The notes: a model not told the origin generated them from the sequence alone. DNA of 64,000 bases from Variovorax sp. DXTD-1 (GCF_003984625.1 NZ_RWKH01000004.1:186001-250000), one strand, 5' to 3'. Numbered from the stretch's first letter, positions 1 through 11,539 are shown. A program made the numbers and translations.

Positions 1-514
1 AGAGGTACAACACCTCGCCACCCCGCTTGCCCCATTCGGTCATGAGCCAGATAAACCCGGCCACCAGCGCGGCCGCGGCCGGCGACGGAAGCCCCTGGAA
101 CCAGCGCTTGTCGACCACGCCGGTGTTGACGTTGAAGCGCGCGAGCCGCAGCGCCGCGCAGGCGCAATACACAAAAGCCGCAATCCAGCCCCAGCGGCCC
201 AGGCCCTTGAGCGACCACTCGTACGCGATGAGCGCCGGCGCCGCACCGAAAGACACCATGTCGGACAGCGAATCCATCTGCTCGCCGAACGCGCTTTGCG
301 TGTTGGTCATGCGGGCCACGCGGCCGTCCAGGCTGTCGAGAATCATGGCGGCAAATACGCCGAGCGCCGCAAGATCGAAGCGCCCGTTCATTGCCATCAC
401 GACCGAATAGAAGCCGCCGAACAACGCGGCGAGCGTGAACAGGTTCGGCAGGATGTAGATGCCCTTGCGGCGCTTGCGCGGCGGCACTTCGTCGGGAACC
501 GTGTCGTCATGCAT
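1..514 (-). CDS. pssA: CDP-diacylglycerol--serine O-phosphatidyltransferase (partial, C-terminus outside window)
   Basis: Transfers the phosphatidyl group of CDP-diacylglycerol to L-serine, giving phosphatidylserine, the precursor of phosphatidylethanolamine; an inner-membrane enzyme. About 171 N-terminal codons lie in the window. The CDP-alcohol phosphotransferase signature is complete: D60, D63-G64, A67-R68, G77, D81 and D85 in the pattern DxxDGxxAR-x8-GxxxDxxxD. Hydrophobic segments start around residue 20. The ATG at 514 has a GGAGG ribosome binding site 8 bp upstream. It follows ilvC on the same strand, but a terminator separates them, so it probably has its own promoter. Identification is firm; only the missing end is unknown. 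Confidence 0.93.
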   Translation of the reverse strand, partial: MHDDTVPDEVPPRKRRKGIYILPNLFTLAALFGGFYSVVMAMNGRFDLAALGVFAAMILDSLDGRVARMTNTQSAFGEQMDSLSDMVSFGAAPALIAYEWSLKGLGRWGWIAAFVYCACAALRLARFNVNTGVVDKRWFQGLPSPAAAALVAGFIWLMTEWGKRGGEVLYL

Positions 515-631
515 TGAGTTTGCCTCCGTCCCTCATGGGCACTGCGTGAGCAGCTACCCATTCGATAGCATCTTGATCTGTGAATCGCATGGGTTCGCAG
601 TGTAGTTCAGGGGCATGGTGCGCCCCACATG

Positions 632-656
632 AAAAAGGCCACCCCGGCGGGTGGCC
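632..656 (-). terminator. Rho-independent terminator after ilvC
   Basis: On the minus strand an 8-bp perfect stem (GGCCACCC / GGGTGGCC, 4-nt loop) is followed directly by five T residues. It lies 40 bp past the ilvC stop and separates the ilv genes from pssA. Confidence 0.9.
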
Positions 657-696
657 CTCGGGAAACGGGCGCCGCAGCGCCCGCTTCGGTTGCGGA

Positions 697-1725
<1,029 letters not shown>

Positions 1726-1767
1726 CTATTTAATCTCGGGCACCCCCTGAAGCGGGGATGCTTTCAC

Positions 1768-2031
1768 TCACAGTTGGCCGGAGGGATTCCGGTCCTTCAT
1801 TTGCTGGTTGATCGACACGAGGTTGTCGTGAATGCGGAACAGCAGGATCAGCAATTCGCTGTAGACGCGAACCATGATCGCGCCGAAAACGAGGATCGCG
1901 ATGGCTGCGATGAAGCGCCCCTGGAACAACGAAACGACCGTTGCCGCGAGCACGCCCAGCAGTCCGAGGAAGTACAGAATCCGAATGATGATCGGGGTCA
2001 CCATCTTCTCGAAACCCAGCAAATCTTGCAT
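1768..2031 (-). CDS. DUF4282 family small membrane protein
   Basis: An 87-aa protein with two predicted transmembrane helices (about residues 14-36 and 40-62) followed by a short polar tail. The pattern LLGFEKMVTP...ILYFLG at the N-terminus resembles DUF4282 proteins, which have no established function. It sits between ilvH (55 bp upstream) and ilvC (54 bp downstream) on the same strand and so is probably cotranscribed with branched-chain amino acid genes. Nothing in the sequence links it to that pathway biochemically. The start ATG is preceded by a GGAG-like site (GAGAAGG on the minus strand). Confidence 0.8.
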   Translation of the reverse strand: MQDLLGFEKMVTPIIIRILYFLGLLGVLAATVVSLFQGRFIAAIAILVFGAIMVRVYSELLILLFRIHDNLVSINQQMKDRNPSGQL

Positions 2032-2086
2032 TACCTTCTCCTCGTGTGTTGGTTTAGAACAGTGGAACTGAGGGGATCATCACCCC

Positions 2087-2578
2087 CTATACGCGCAGGA
2101 TGCGCTCGCCGCGCCCGATGCCGCTGGCACCGGTGCGGACAGTCTCGAGGATAGCGCTACGGTCGATCGCTTCCAAGAAAGCGTCGTTCTTGCCGTGATC
2201 GCCGGTGAGTTCGATGGTGTAGCTCTTGTCCGTGACGTCGATGATGCGGCCGCGAAAGATCTCGGCCATGCGCATCATTTCCTCGCGCTCCTTGCCTACG
2301 GCGCGCACCTTCACCATCATGAGCTCGCGCTCCGTATAGGCGCCTTCGGTCAGGTCGACGACCTTGACCACTTCGATCAGGCGGTTCAGGTGCTTGGTGA
2401 TCTGCTCGATGACGTCGTCGGAGCCGGCGGTGACGATGGTCATGCGCGACAGGCTGGCGTCTTCGGTCGGCGCGACGGTCAGCGATTCGATGTTGTAGCC
2501 GCGGGCCGAGAAAAGGCCCACCACGCGGGAAAGAGCACCCGGCTCGTTTTCCAGCAGCACTGCAATGATGTGTTTCAT
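2087..2578 (-). CDS. ilvH: Acetolactate synthase small (regulatory) subunit
   Basis: Regulatory subunit of acetohydroxyacid synthase. It binds valine through an N-terminal ACT domain and raises the activity of the IlvB/IlvI catalytic subunit. The 163-aa length is typical. The ACT domain opens with MKHIIAVLLENEPGALSRVV and continues through RGYNIESLTVAPTED; the C-terminal half is the second conserved domain of the family. An AGAGGAG ribosome binding site lies upstream. It follows ilvB by 106 bp on the same strand, the usual large-then-small subunit order, so the two should be made together. Confidence 0.97.
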   Translation of the reverse strand: MKHIIAVLLENEPGALSRVVGLFSARGYNIESLTVAPTEDASLSRMTIVTAGSDDVIEQITKHLNRLIEVVKVVDLTEGAYTERELMMVKVRAVGKEREEMMRMAEIFRGRIIDVTDKSYTIELTGDHGKNDAFLEAIDRSAILETVRTGASGIGRGERILRV

Positions 2579-2684
2579 GTTTGCGCGACTCCTCTTTTCG
2601 CCGCCCTCCCCCGTGCACGGTAATGCGCGGGCTTGGCGGGCAATAGATTCGTCGTCAGTAAAAGTTAAGCGAATGCGCCGACGA

Positions 2685-4469
2685 TCAGAGATCTTCGGAA
2701 CCCAACAGCATTTCGGTGATGCCCATGCCGGCCTTGACCATCGGGAACACGTTCTCGGTGGGGTCGGTGCGGAAATCCATGAACACGGTACGGTCCTTGA
2801 GCTTGCGCGCTTCGCGCAGCGCCGGCTCCACGTCTTGTGGACGCTCGATCAGCATGCCGACGTGGCCGTAGGCCTCGGCGAGCTTCACGAAATTGGGGAG
2901 CGCGTCCATGTAGCTGTGGCTGTAGCGGCCGGAGTATTCGATCTCCTGCCACTGGCGCACCATGCCCAGGTAGCGGTTGTTGAGCGAGCAGATCTTGATC
3001 GGCGTGTTGTACTGCAGGCAGGTGGAGAGTTCCTGGATGCACATCTGCACCGAGCCTTCGCCGGTGATGGTGAACACTTCCGAGTCGGGCTTTGCGAGCT
3101 TGATGCCCATGGCGTATGGAATACCGACGCCCATGGTTCCGAGGCCGCCCGAATTGATCCAGCGGCGCGGCTCGTCGAAGCGGTAGTACTGCGCGGCCCA
3201 CATCTGGTGCTGGCCGACGTCCGACGTGATGTACGTGTCGGCGTCCTTGGTCATGTTCCAGAGGGTCTCGACCACGTACTGCGGCTTGATGATGTCCTTG
3301 TTGTCGCGGTCGTACTTGAGGCAGTCGCGCGAGCGCCAGGCCTCGATGGTCTTCCACCAGTCGGACAGAGCGCCGGCGTCGGGCTTGGTGGTGCTCTCGC
3401 GGATCATCGAGATCAATTCGGTGAGCACGTCCTTCACGTCGCCGACGATCGGAATGTCGACCTTCACGCGCTTGGAAATGCTCGACGGGTCGATGTCGAT
3501 GTGAATGATCTTGCGCTCATTCGTCGCGAAGTGCTTGGGGTTGCCGATCACGCGGTCGTCGAAGCGCGCCCCCACGGCCAACAGCACGTCGCAGTTCTGC
3601 ATCGCGTTGTTGGCTTCGATGGTGCCGTGCATGCCCAGCATGCCCAGGAACTTGCGATCGCTCGCCGGATAGGCACCCAGGCCCATCAGCGTGTGGGTGA
3701 CCGGATAGCCGAGCATGTCGACCAGCGTGCGCAGTTCGTTGGTGGCGTTGCCCAGCAGCACGCCGCCGCCCGTATAGATGTACGGGCGCTTGGCGGTCAG
3801 CAGCAGCTGCAGCGCCTTGCGGATCTGGCCGCCGTGGCCTTTGCGCACCGGGTTGTACGAGCGCATCTCGACCTTGTCGGGATAGCCTGAATAAGGGGTC
3901 TTTTTGAACGAGACGTCCTTGGGCACGTCCACCACCACCGGGCCCGGACGGCCGCTGCGTGCGATGTGGAAGGCCTTTTTCATCGTCAGGGCCAGGTCTT
4001 TCGGGTCCTTGACGAGGAAGTTGTGCTTCACGATGGGGCGCGTGATGCCGACGGTGTCGCACTCCTGGAAGGCGTCCAGGCCGATGGCGGCGGTGGGTAC
4101 CTGGCCCGAGATGATCACCATCGGGATGGAGTCCATGTACGCGGTGGCAATGCCGGTGACCGCGTTGGTCAGCCCCGGGCCGGAGGTAACCAGCGCCACG
4201 CCCACTTCGCCGGTGGCGCGCGCATAGCCGTCGGCCGCGTGCACGGCTGCCTGCTCGTGGCGTACCAGCACGTGCTGGATGGTGTCCTGCTTGTAGAACG
4301 CGTCGTAGATGTACAGAACCGCGCCGCCCGGATAGCCCCAGATGTACTGGACGCCTTCGGCCTGCAGTGCCTTGACCAGCACTTCAGCGCCCATGAGCTC
4401 TTGCGTTTGAGTGCCGGCGCCAGAGGACGCGGCTGCTGCGGAAGCGAGTTCCGCCTTCGAGATTTCCAT
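2685..4469 (-). CDS. ilvB: Acetolactate synthase large (catalytic) subunit
   Basis: ThDP- and FAD-dependent acetohydroxyacid synthase that condenses two pyruvates, or pyruvate and 2-oxobutyrate, at the entry to valine/leucine/isoleucine synthesis. The start at 4469 gives 594 aa beginning MEISKAELAS, a normal length; the frame stays open to 5276 but that extension overlaps the opposite sigma-factor gene. The N-terminal ThDP domain shows YPGGAVL and the catalytic Glu in RHEQAAVHAADGYARA. The C-terminal ThDP motif reads GEGSVQMCIQEL, with Glu where many relatives have GDG; from memory this variant occurs in other betaproteobacteria. An AAAGG site precedes the ATG. ilvH and ilvC follow. Confidence 0.97.
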   Translation of the reverse strand: MEISKAELASAAAASSGAGTQTQELMGAEVLVKALQAEGVQYIWGYPGGAVLYIYDAFYKQDTIQHVLVRHEQAAVHAADGYARATGEVGVALVTSGPGLTNAVTGIATAYMDSIPMVIISGQVPTAAIGLDAFQECDTVGITRPIVKHNFLVKDPKDLALTMKKAFHIARSGRPGPVVVDVPKDVSFKKTPYSGYPDKVEMRSYNPVRKGHGGQIRKALQLLLTAKRPYIYTGGGVLLGNATNELRTLVDMLGYPVTHTLMGLGAYPASDRKFLGMLGMHGTIEANNAMQNCDVLLAVGARFDDRVIGNPKHFATNERKIIHIDIDPSSISKRVKVDIPIVGDVKDVLTELISMIRESTTKPDAGALSDWWKTIEAWRSRDCLKYDRDNKDIIKPQYVVETLWNMTKDADTYITSDVGQHQMWAAQYYRFDEPRRWINSGGLGTMGVGIPYAMGIKLAKPDSEVFTITGEGSVQMCIQELSTCLQYNTPIKICSLNNRYLGMVRQWQEIEYSGRYSHSYMDALPNFVKLAEAYGHVGMLIERPQDVEPALREARKLKDRTVFMDFRTDPTENVFPMVKAGMGITEMLLGSEDL

Positions 4470-4485
4470 GATCAACCTTTGGAGT

Positions 4486-4503
4486 TTTTTCGGGAACGAA
4501 AAA
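4486..4503 (-). other. Inverted repeat just upstream of the ilvB ribosome binding site
   Basis: A perfect 7-bp inverted repeat (TTTTTCG, loop GGAA, CGAAAAA) ends 17 bp before the ilvB ATG. It could form a small hairpin next to the ribosome binding site. No Ile/Leu/Val-rich leader peptide was found in the 4470-4751 gap, so classical attenuation is not supported. Otherwise I see nothing definite in that gap. Confidence 0.4.
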
Positions 4504-4751
4504 CCTTGGGTGCCCCTTGCCAACCCTTGTGGGGTCGCGCCAGGACTTGAGGCCAAAGCCATGAGCGGACTGATGTTCCGCCGGACCGTGACCCGTTTGC
4601 CTTTTGACTTGCAATGCGAATTATGACATCGATGCGCCGGTCTTCGCGCGAAAACCGCGACGAAAAGGCAGGAAGGCATAATCCGCGGCGGAAACATACG
4701 CGCTTCCAGACACCCCATTCCCACGCGGCGCCCCACGGCGCCCCCTCTCGC

Positions 4752-5318
4752 TTGGCCACTGAACAAGAACTTTCCGACTTTCTGAAGAGCGTCGAACGGC
4801 GCGCTTTCAAGCGCTCGGTCTACCACGTGCGGGACGAGGAAGCGGCTCTCGACATCGTGCAAGACAGCATGATGAAGCTGGCACAGCACTACGGAGACAA
4901 GCCGCCGGAAGAGCTGCCCATGCTGTTCCAGCGCATTCTTTCGAACTGCACGCTCGACTGGTTCCGCCGGCAGAAAACCCGGCGCGCCCTGTTCTCGAAC
5001 CTGGGCGACTTCGAAGCCGCCGGCGACGACGGAGATTTCGATCTTCTGGAGAACTTCGTCTCTCCGACCGACTCCAGGGAAACGGAGAGCGCCGAGGACA
5101 CGACCCGCCGCGCCCAGGTCTTTCACGAAATCGAAGAACAGATAGCAGCTTTGCCGGGTCGTCAACGAGAGGCTTTCCTGATGCGTTACTGGGAAGAAAT
5201 GGATGTGGCGGAGACGGCCGCTGCAATGGGCTGCTCCGAAGGCAGCGTCAAAACCCACTGTTCGCGGGCCGTGCACGCCTTGAGCAAGGCGCTCAAAGCC
5301 AAGGGAATTTCGCTATGA
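4752..5318 (+). CDS. ECF-type RNA polymerase sigma factor
   Basis: A 188-aa sigma-70 family factor of the compact ECF type. Region 2 covers about residues 10-80 (FKRSVYHVRDEEAALDIVQD); region 4 lies near the C-terminus (LPGRQREAFLMRYWEEMDV followed by the helix-turn-helix AAAMGCSEGSVKTHCSRAV). An acidic linker separates them. The start is uncertain. The frame is open from an ATG at 4614, but similarity to ECF factors begins at ATEQELSDF, so the TTG at 4752 is chosen; no good ribosome binding site marks either. The stop overlaps the next start by 4 bp (ATGA). The gene after it encodes a short single-helix membrane protein, possibly its anti-sigma factor. Confidence 0.88.
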   Translation: MATEQELSDFLKSVERRAFKRSVYHVRDEEAALDIVQDSMMKLAQHYGDKPPEELPMLFQRILSNCTLDWFRRQKTRRALFSNLGDFEAAGDDGDFDLLENFVSPTDSRETESAEDTTRRAQVFHEIEEQIAALPGRQREAFLMRYWEEMDVAETAAAMGCSEGSVKTHCSRAVHALSKALKAKGISL

Positions 5319-5737
5319 ACACTAAGGTTCCAACTTCTTCTTTTGCTGCCGAGGATCAATTCGGCCAGCGCGTGGCTGCGCGGCTGTCCGCCGGCAGCCA
5401 GGAGCTGCCGCACGACATCGGCGAGCGGCTGCGCGTGGCGCGGGCGCAAGCCGTTGCAATGCGCAAGCAGGCGCCCCAGTTGCGTGCGGCATCCACGGTC
5501 ATCCAGTCCGGCAATGTGGCCACGATGGGCGGCAGCTGGTGGACGCGCATCGGCTCGGTGGTCCCGCTGATCGCACTCGTGGCCGGGCTGATCACCATCA
5601 GCGTCATGCAGGACGAAGACCGCGCCAGCGAACTGGCGGATGTCGACTCGGCACTGCTCACGGACGACCTGCCCCCGGCTGCCTATACCGATCCCGGGTT
5701 CGCCCAGTTCCTGAAGTCGGACGGCGCTTCCGACTGA
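5315..5737 (+). CDS. DUF3619 family membrane protein, possible anti-sigma factor
   Basis: A 140-aa protein of the DUF3619 type, translationally coupled (ATGA overlap) to the ECF sigma gene. The cytoplasmic N-terminal part (residues 1-75) contains the family pattern FGQRVAARLSAGSQELPHDIGERLR. One transmembrane helix follows at about 84-102 (IGSVVPLIALVAGLITISV), then a short acidic tail ending DPGFAQFLKSD. Topology and position fit a membrane-anchored regulator of the sigma factor, but no zinc-binding anti-sigma motif is visible, so this role is inferred from context only. Confidence 0.8.
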   Translation: MNTKVPTSSFAAEDQFGQRVAARLSAGSQELPHDIGERLRVARAQAVAMRKQAPQLRAASTVIQSGNVATMGGSWWTRIGSVVPLIALVAGLITISVMQDEDRASELADVDSALLTDDLPPAAYTDPGFAQFLKSDGASD

Positions 5738-5755
5738 GTCCTGCCGAGCGAACGA

Positions 5756-6655
5756 ATGCGACCTCTTCCCGTTTCCCGCGCTTCCACGCCCCGCCTGATG
5801 CGCCCGCAAACGTCGGGCGCAGTCATTTGGGCGGGTGCGCTCGCCATGGCGGTCTTCGGCCTGGGCGGCGTGAGCAGCCTGAACCTCGCGAGCGCTCAAA
5901 CTCACTCCGAATCGCTCAAGGCGGCCGCCGACACAGCGCAGGCGTCCACGTCGGCGTCGGCTTCCCACCCTTCCACCTCGAAAGTGGCATCGGCAACCAA
6001 GCCGCACTGGAGCGAACTGACTGCCGAGCAGCAGCAGGCGCTGCAGCCGCTCGCGTCGCATTGGCACACCTTGAGCACGGGGCACAAGCGCAAATGGCTG
6101 GCACTGTCACGCAACTACGCGAACATGTCGGCCGATGACCGAACAACCCTGCACAGCCGAATGATCGAATGGGCCGCCTTGAGCAATCAGCAGCGCGCCC
6201 AGGCGCGCCTCAACTTCGCCGAGGTCAAGAGCGTGCCCGCCGACGAGCGCAAGGCCAAATGGGAGCAGTACCAGGCGCTGAGCGAAGAAGAGAAGCGCCG
6301 TCTTGCCGAGCGTGCGCCCGTCAAGCCCCGCGGCGCCGCGGTTCCGGTGCGCCCCGTTCCCGCCCAGAAGCTGGTTGCGGTTCCCGCAGTAACGCCCGCC
6401 GGACAGCACACGCCGCGGATCTTGCTGGCGCCACCCGCGTCGGCGACTGCAGCGGCAGCGCCGGCCGCCGCGCCCGCAGCCGTCACGGTGGCGTCGCCGC
6501 CGGAGCGGGTGCCGGGCGTCGTATCCGTGGTTCCCTCTTCTGCTTCCGGTTCGCCGTCCGCTCCCATTCCTGCCGAAGCACAGGTGCCGGCCCCCTCTTC
6601 CGCCGCGCCCTCCGCTGCCGCGGGACGACCGGCCGTGCAGCCCTCGCCCCCCTGA
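5756..6655 (+). CDS. DUF3106 domain envelope protein
   Basis: A 299-aa secreted or membrane-anchored protein. A hydrophobic segment at about residues 21-48 acts as signal or anchor. The DUF3106 region, about 80-185, is built of repeated short helices with the pattern W-x-x-L-(T/S)-x-x-(Q/H)-(Q/K), for example WSELTAEQQQAL and KWLALSRNYANMS. The last 110 residues are Pro/Ala/Val-rich low-complexity sequence, suggesting a flexible periplasmic tail. The function of DUF3106 is unknown. It lies 18 bp after the DUF3619 gene and 11 bp before an RDD gene, so it is probably part of the sigma-factor operon. Confidence 0.82.
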   Translation: MRPLPVSRASTPRLMRPQTSGAVIWAGALAMAVFGLGGVSSLNLASAQTHSESLKAAADTAQASTSASASHPSTSKVASATKPHWSELTAEQQQALQPLASHWHTLSTGHKRKWLALSRNYANMSADDRTTLHSRMIEWAALSNQQRAQARLNFAEVKSVPADERKAKWEQYQALSEEEKRRLAERAPVKPRGAAVPVRPVPAQKLVAVPAVTPAGQHTPRILLAPPASATAAAAPAAAPAAVTVASPPERVPGVVSVVPSSASGSPSAPIPAEAQVPAPSSAAPSAAAGRPAVQPSPP

Positions 6656-6666
6656 ACAAGATTTCG

Positions 6667-7236
6667 ATGGTTTCACCTTCCTCTGAAGTTTCGGAATCGA
6701 ATTCCTCTTCCTCGGCCGCAGACTCTTCGACCAGCGCTCCTCTTTCGATAGTGCCAGGCCTGTGGAGGCGAATGGCATGCTGGCTCTATGAAGGCATGCT
6801 GCTGTTTGCCGTGGCCATGATGTCGGCCTGGCTCTTCAGCGCGCTCAGCCAGATGCGCAACGCCATGGACGACACGCGCCGTCCCCTGATGCTGGCTTAT
6901 CTCTTCGTGGTGTTCGGCGTCTACTTCGTCTGGTTCTGGTCCAAGGGCCAGACGCTGGGCATGAAAACCTGGAACATCCGAATTGTGGACAAGCAAGGCC
7001 GCCCCGTCACCCAGCCGCGGGCCTTCTTGCGCTACGTGCTGAGTTGGGTCTGGCTGCTGCCGCCGCTGGCATTGCACCCATTGCTGGGCGTTCCGGTGGT
7101 CGAGACGCTGGTCCTGCTGTTCGGCTGGATTGCCGTGTGGGCCGTGCTGGCCCGCTTTCACCCCGAGCGCCAGTTCTGGCATGACGCCTGGGCCGGCACG
7201 CGGCTCATAACCTCCAAGCCGATGAGCCGTCGATGA
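6667..7236 (+). CDS. RDD family membrane protein
   Basis: A 189-aa integral membrane protein of the RDD family, a broad group of small transport-like proteins of mostly unknown substrate. The N-terminus is Ser-rich (residues 4-30); the RDD region begins at PGLWRRMACWLYEGMLLF and is followed by helices at about 38-60, 73-92 and 130-160. The conserved GQTLGMKTWNIRIVD loop and the C-terminal FWHDAWAGTRLI are typical of the family. The ATG at 6667 is the first codon in frame after the DUF3106 stop; the open frame continues upstream but inside that gene. It overlaps dgkA by 4 bp (ATGA). Confidence 0.86.
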   Translation: MVSPSSEVSESNSSSSAADSSTSAPLSIVPGLWRRMACWLYEGMLLFAVAMMSAWLFSALSQMRNAMDDTRRPLMLAYLFVVFGVYFVWFWSKGQTLGMKTWNIRIVDKQGRPVTQPRAFLRYVLSWVWLLPPLALHPLLGVPVVETLVLLFGWIAVWAVLARFHPERQFWHDAWAGTRLITSKPMSRR

Positions 7237-7640
7237 GTGCCCTGCCCAAGCTTCCCGATCCCGCCGTCAATCCGCAAAAGGCCCGCAAGGGTTTCGAGCG
7301 CGTATGGCACGCCACCCTGATTTCACTGCACGGCCTTCGCGCGGGCTGGAGCGAGCCGGCCTTCCGCCAGGAAGCCATCATGGCCATCGCGATGATTCCG
7401 GCTGCCTTCTGGCTCGGCCGCAGCTGGGTCGAAGTGGCCCTGCTCGCCGGGAGCGCCATTCTGGTAATGATCGTCGAGCTGCTCAACACGGCAGTCGAAG
7501 CCGCCATCGACCGCATTGGCCCCGAGTGGCACGACCTTTCCAAGCGCGCCAAGGACATGGGCAGTGCTGCCGTTCTGCTGTCTCTCACCCTGTGCGGGGG
7601 CATCTGGCTGGCGGCGCTGTGGCAGCGCTTCGCGTCATGA
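7233..7640 (+). CDS. dgkA: Diacylglycerol kinase (DgkA type)
   Basis: Small trimeric inner-membrane kinase that phosphorylates diacylglycerol to phosphatidic acid with ATP, recycling lipid released by membrane-derived oligosaccharide synthesis. It is 135 aa against about 122 for E. coli. The family signature is intact: ELLNTAVEAAID, then HDLSKRAKDMGSAAV, which holds the catalytic Glu and the nucleotide/Mg-binding residues. Three transmembrane helices are visible. It is translationally coupled to the RDD gene, which places a phospholipid enzyme in or beside the envelope-related sigma operon. Confidence 0.95.
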   Translation: MSALPKLPDPAVNPQKARKGFERVWHATLISLHGLRAGWSEPAFRQEAIMAIAMIPAAFWLGRSWVEVALLAGSAILVMIVELLNTAVEAAIDRIGPEWHDLSKRAKDMGSAAVLLSLTLCGGIWLAALWQRFAS

Positions 7641-7671
7641 AAGCGCCCCTCGCAAGAGGCATGATGGCGGG

Positions 7672-8262
7672 ATGAATCCTGAATTTTCGATCTGTGTGTA
7701 TTGCGGCTCCCGCCCCGGCGAGCGGGCCGAATTCTCCAAGGCCGCCGAAACGGTCGGCCAGTGGATCGGCCAGCATCGCGGCCAGCTGGTCTACGGCGGC
7801 GGGCGCACCGGCCTGATGGGCACGGTGGCCGAGGCCACACGCCAAGCCGGAGGCCGCGTGGTCGGCATCATTCCCAAGGCGCTGGTCGACCGGGAGCTGG
7901 CCAACACGCTTTGCGACGAGCTCCATGTGGTCGACACCATGCATGAGCGCAAGGCCATGATGGGCGAGCGCGCGGATGCCTTCCTCGCGCTTCCGGGCGG
8001 CATCGGCACCTTCGAGGAACTGTTCGAGATCTGGACTTGGCGCCAGCTCGGCTACCACGACAAGCCGACCGGCATCCTGAACACGGCCGGCTACTACGAC
8101 GGCCTGCTGGGCTTCCTTGCGCACAGCGTGCGCGAAGGCTTCATGGGCGAATGGCAGATGGAACTCATCCGTACAGACACCAACCCCACCGAGCTGCTCG
8201 CAGCCCTGCGCGCCCAGGTGCCGCTGCACCCCCGCGGAGACCGCCTGGCTGAAAACCTCTAG
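7672..8262 (+). CDS. LOG family protein (TIGR00730), putative nucleoside 5'-monophosphate phosphoribohydrolase
   Basis: A 196-aa Rossmann-like LOG protein. The signature PGGIGTFEELFEIWTW, which binds the nucleotide and supplies the catalytic Glu, is intact at about residues 109-124; the N-terminal CVYCGSRPG and YGGGRTGLMG loops bind the phosphate. Family members release the base from cytokinin riboside monophosphates or act on AMP-like substrates; the native substrate here cannot be read from the sequence. The ATG at 7672, 31 bp after dgkA, is the start that fits the family N-terminus. It ends 28 bp before the convergent glnB. Confidence 0.92.
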   Translation: MNPEFSICVYCGSRPGERAEFSKAAETVGQWIGQHRGQLVYGGGRTGLMGTVAEATRQAGGRVVGIIPKALVDRELANTLCDELHVVDTMHERKAMMGERADAFLALPGGIGTFEELFEIWTWRQLGYHDKPTGILNTAGYYDGLLGFLAHSVREGFMGEWQMELIRTDTNPTELLAALRAQVPLHPRGDRLAENL

Positions 8263-8290
8263 GCCCAGCCACAGGCTGTGAGCGCGCCGT

Positions 8291-10338
<2,048 letters not shown>

Positions 10339-10357
10339 ACGGAAGGAAGAAAAAGGC

Positions 10358-11539
10358 TTGAACGATTATGTCATTCGGGTGATGGCATCGCTGTCGGACC
10401 TGAACCCGAAAGCATGGAACGCGCTGCTCGGCGCCCAGGCGGAACCGTCGCCTTTCATGCGCTACGAGTACCTTGCCGCGCTGCACGAAAGCGGCAGCGC
10501 CTCGCCCGAGAGCGGATGGACACCGCAGTTCGTCACGCTCTGGTGCAAGGACGAATTGCAGGCGGCCTGCCCGGTCTACATCAAGGCGCACTCCTATGGC
10601 GAATACGTCTTCGACTGGGCGTGGGCCAACGCCTATGAGCAGCACGGCCTTGCCTACTACCCCAAGGCGGTGGTGGCGGTGCCGTTCACGCCGGTGCCCG
10701 GCGCACGTCTGCTGGCCCGCGATGCGCAAACCCGCACGCTGCTGGTGCAGGCATTGGTGGCTTGGTGCAAGACGCAAGAACTTTCGTCGTTGCATCTGCT
10801 GTTCGGTGCCGCGGCCGACATTGCCGCCTGCACAGAAGCGGGCCTCATGCTGCGCAACACGGTGCAGTTTCACTGGACCAATGCGGCGCCGGCCGGGCCT
10901 GATGGTGCCGAGCCCTACTCGGACTTCGAATCCTTCCTTGCCAGCCTCTCGCATGACAAGCGCAAGAAGATTCGACAGGAACGCCGCAAGGTGGCCGATG
11001 CAGGCGTGACCTTTCGCTGGTCGCGCGGCGCCGACATCGCGGCAGCGGACTGGGATTTTTTCTACCGCTGCTATGCGCGCACCTATCGCGAGCACGGCAA
11101 TCCGCCGTATCTTTCGCGCGATTTCTTCCAGCGCATGGCCGGCACGATGCCCGAAGCCTGGCTGTTGTTCGTTGCCGAACGCGGCGGCAAACCGATTGCC
11201 ACGAGCCTGATCGCGCTGTCCACGCATGACGACGGCGCGCTGGTGGCCTATGGCCGCTATTGGGGCGCCATGGAACGCGTCGACTGCCTTCACTTCGAAG
11301 CTTGCTACTACCAGCCGCTGGCCTGGTGCATTGCGCACGGCGTGAGGCGGTTCGAGGGCGGCGCACAGGGCGAGCACAAGATGGCGCGCGCGCTCATGCC
11401 CGTCAAGACCACCAGCGCCCATTGGCTGGCACACCCTGCGTTCGCCGATGCGGTCGAGCGCTTTCTCGAGCGCGAGGGCGAAGGCATCGGCAACTACATG
11501 GACCACCTGGGCGAACGCAGCCCGTTCAAGGCCGGCTGA
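10358..11539 (+). CDS. FemAB-like / GNAT-fold acyltransferase (PF04339, DUF482)
   Basis: A 393-aa member of the FemAB-like group named for peptidoglycan biosynthesis or recognition; it has two GNAT-type folds and would transfer an acyl or aminoacyl group to an unknown acceptor. Recognisable blocks are EYLAALHESGSA near the start, HDKRKKIRQERRKV in the middle and HFEACYYQPLAWCIAHG-VRRFEGGAQGEHKMARAL in the last third. The TTG at 10358 is chosen because it follows an AAGGAAG site and keeps the start outside nadE; an ATG at 10382 is the alternative. The shared promoter region with nadE is only 19 bp. The substrate is not known. Confidence 0.82.
   Translation: MNDYVIRVMASLSDLNPKAWNALLGAQAEPSPFMRYEYLAALHESGSASPESGWTPQFVTLWCKDELQAACPVYIKAHSYGEYVFDWAWANAYEQHGLAYYPKAVVAVPFTPVPGARLLARDAQTRTLLVQALVAWCKTQELSSLHLLFGAAADIAACTEAGLMLRNTVQFHWTNAAPAGPDGAEPYSDFESFLASLSHDKRKKIRQERRKVADAGVTFRWSRGADIAAADWDFFYRCYARTYREHGNPPYLSRDFFQRMAGTMPEAWLLFVAERGGKPIATSLIALSTHDDGALVAYGRYWGAMERVDCLHFEACYYQPLAWCIAHGVRRFEGGAQGEHKMARALMPVKTTSAHWLAHPAFADAVERFLEREGEGIGNYMDHLGERSPFKAG

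Noticed and set aside
590..625. tRNA-like fragments (GGTTCG and GTAGTTCAGGGG)
   Set aside because: No acceptor or anticodon stems can be paired around them.
4470..4751. Possible ilv leader-peptide attenuator
   Set aside because: No short open frame rich in Ile, Leu or Val codons and no antiterminator/terminator pair could be found.
4470..5276. N-terminal extension of ilvB by about 270 codons
   Set aside because: It overlaps the sigma-factor gene, shows no similarity to acetolactate synthase, and the internal ATG at 4469 gives the normal length.
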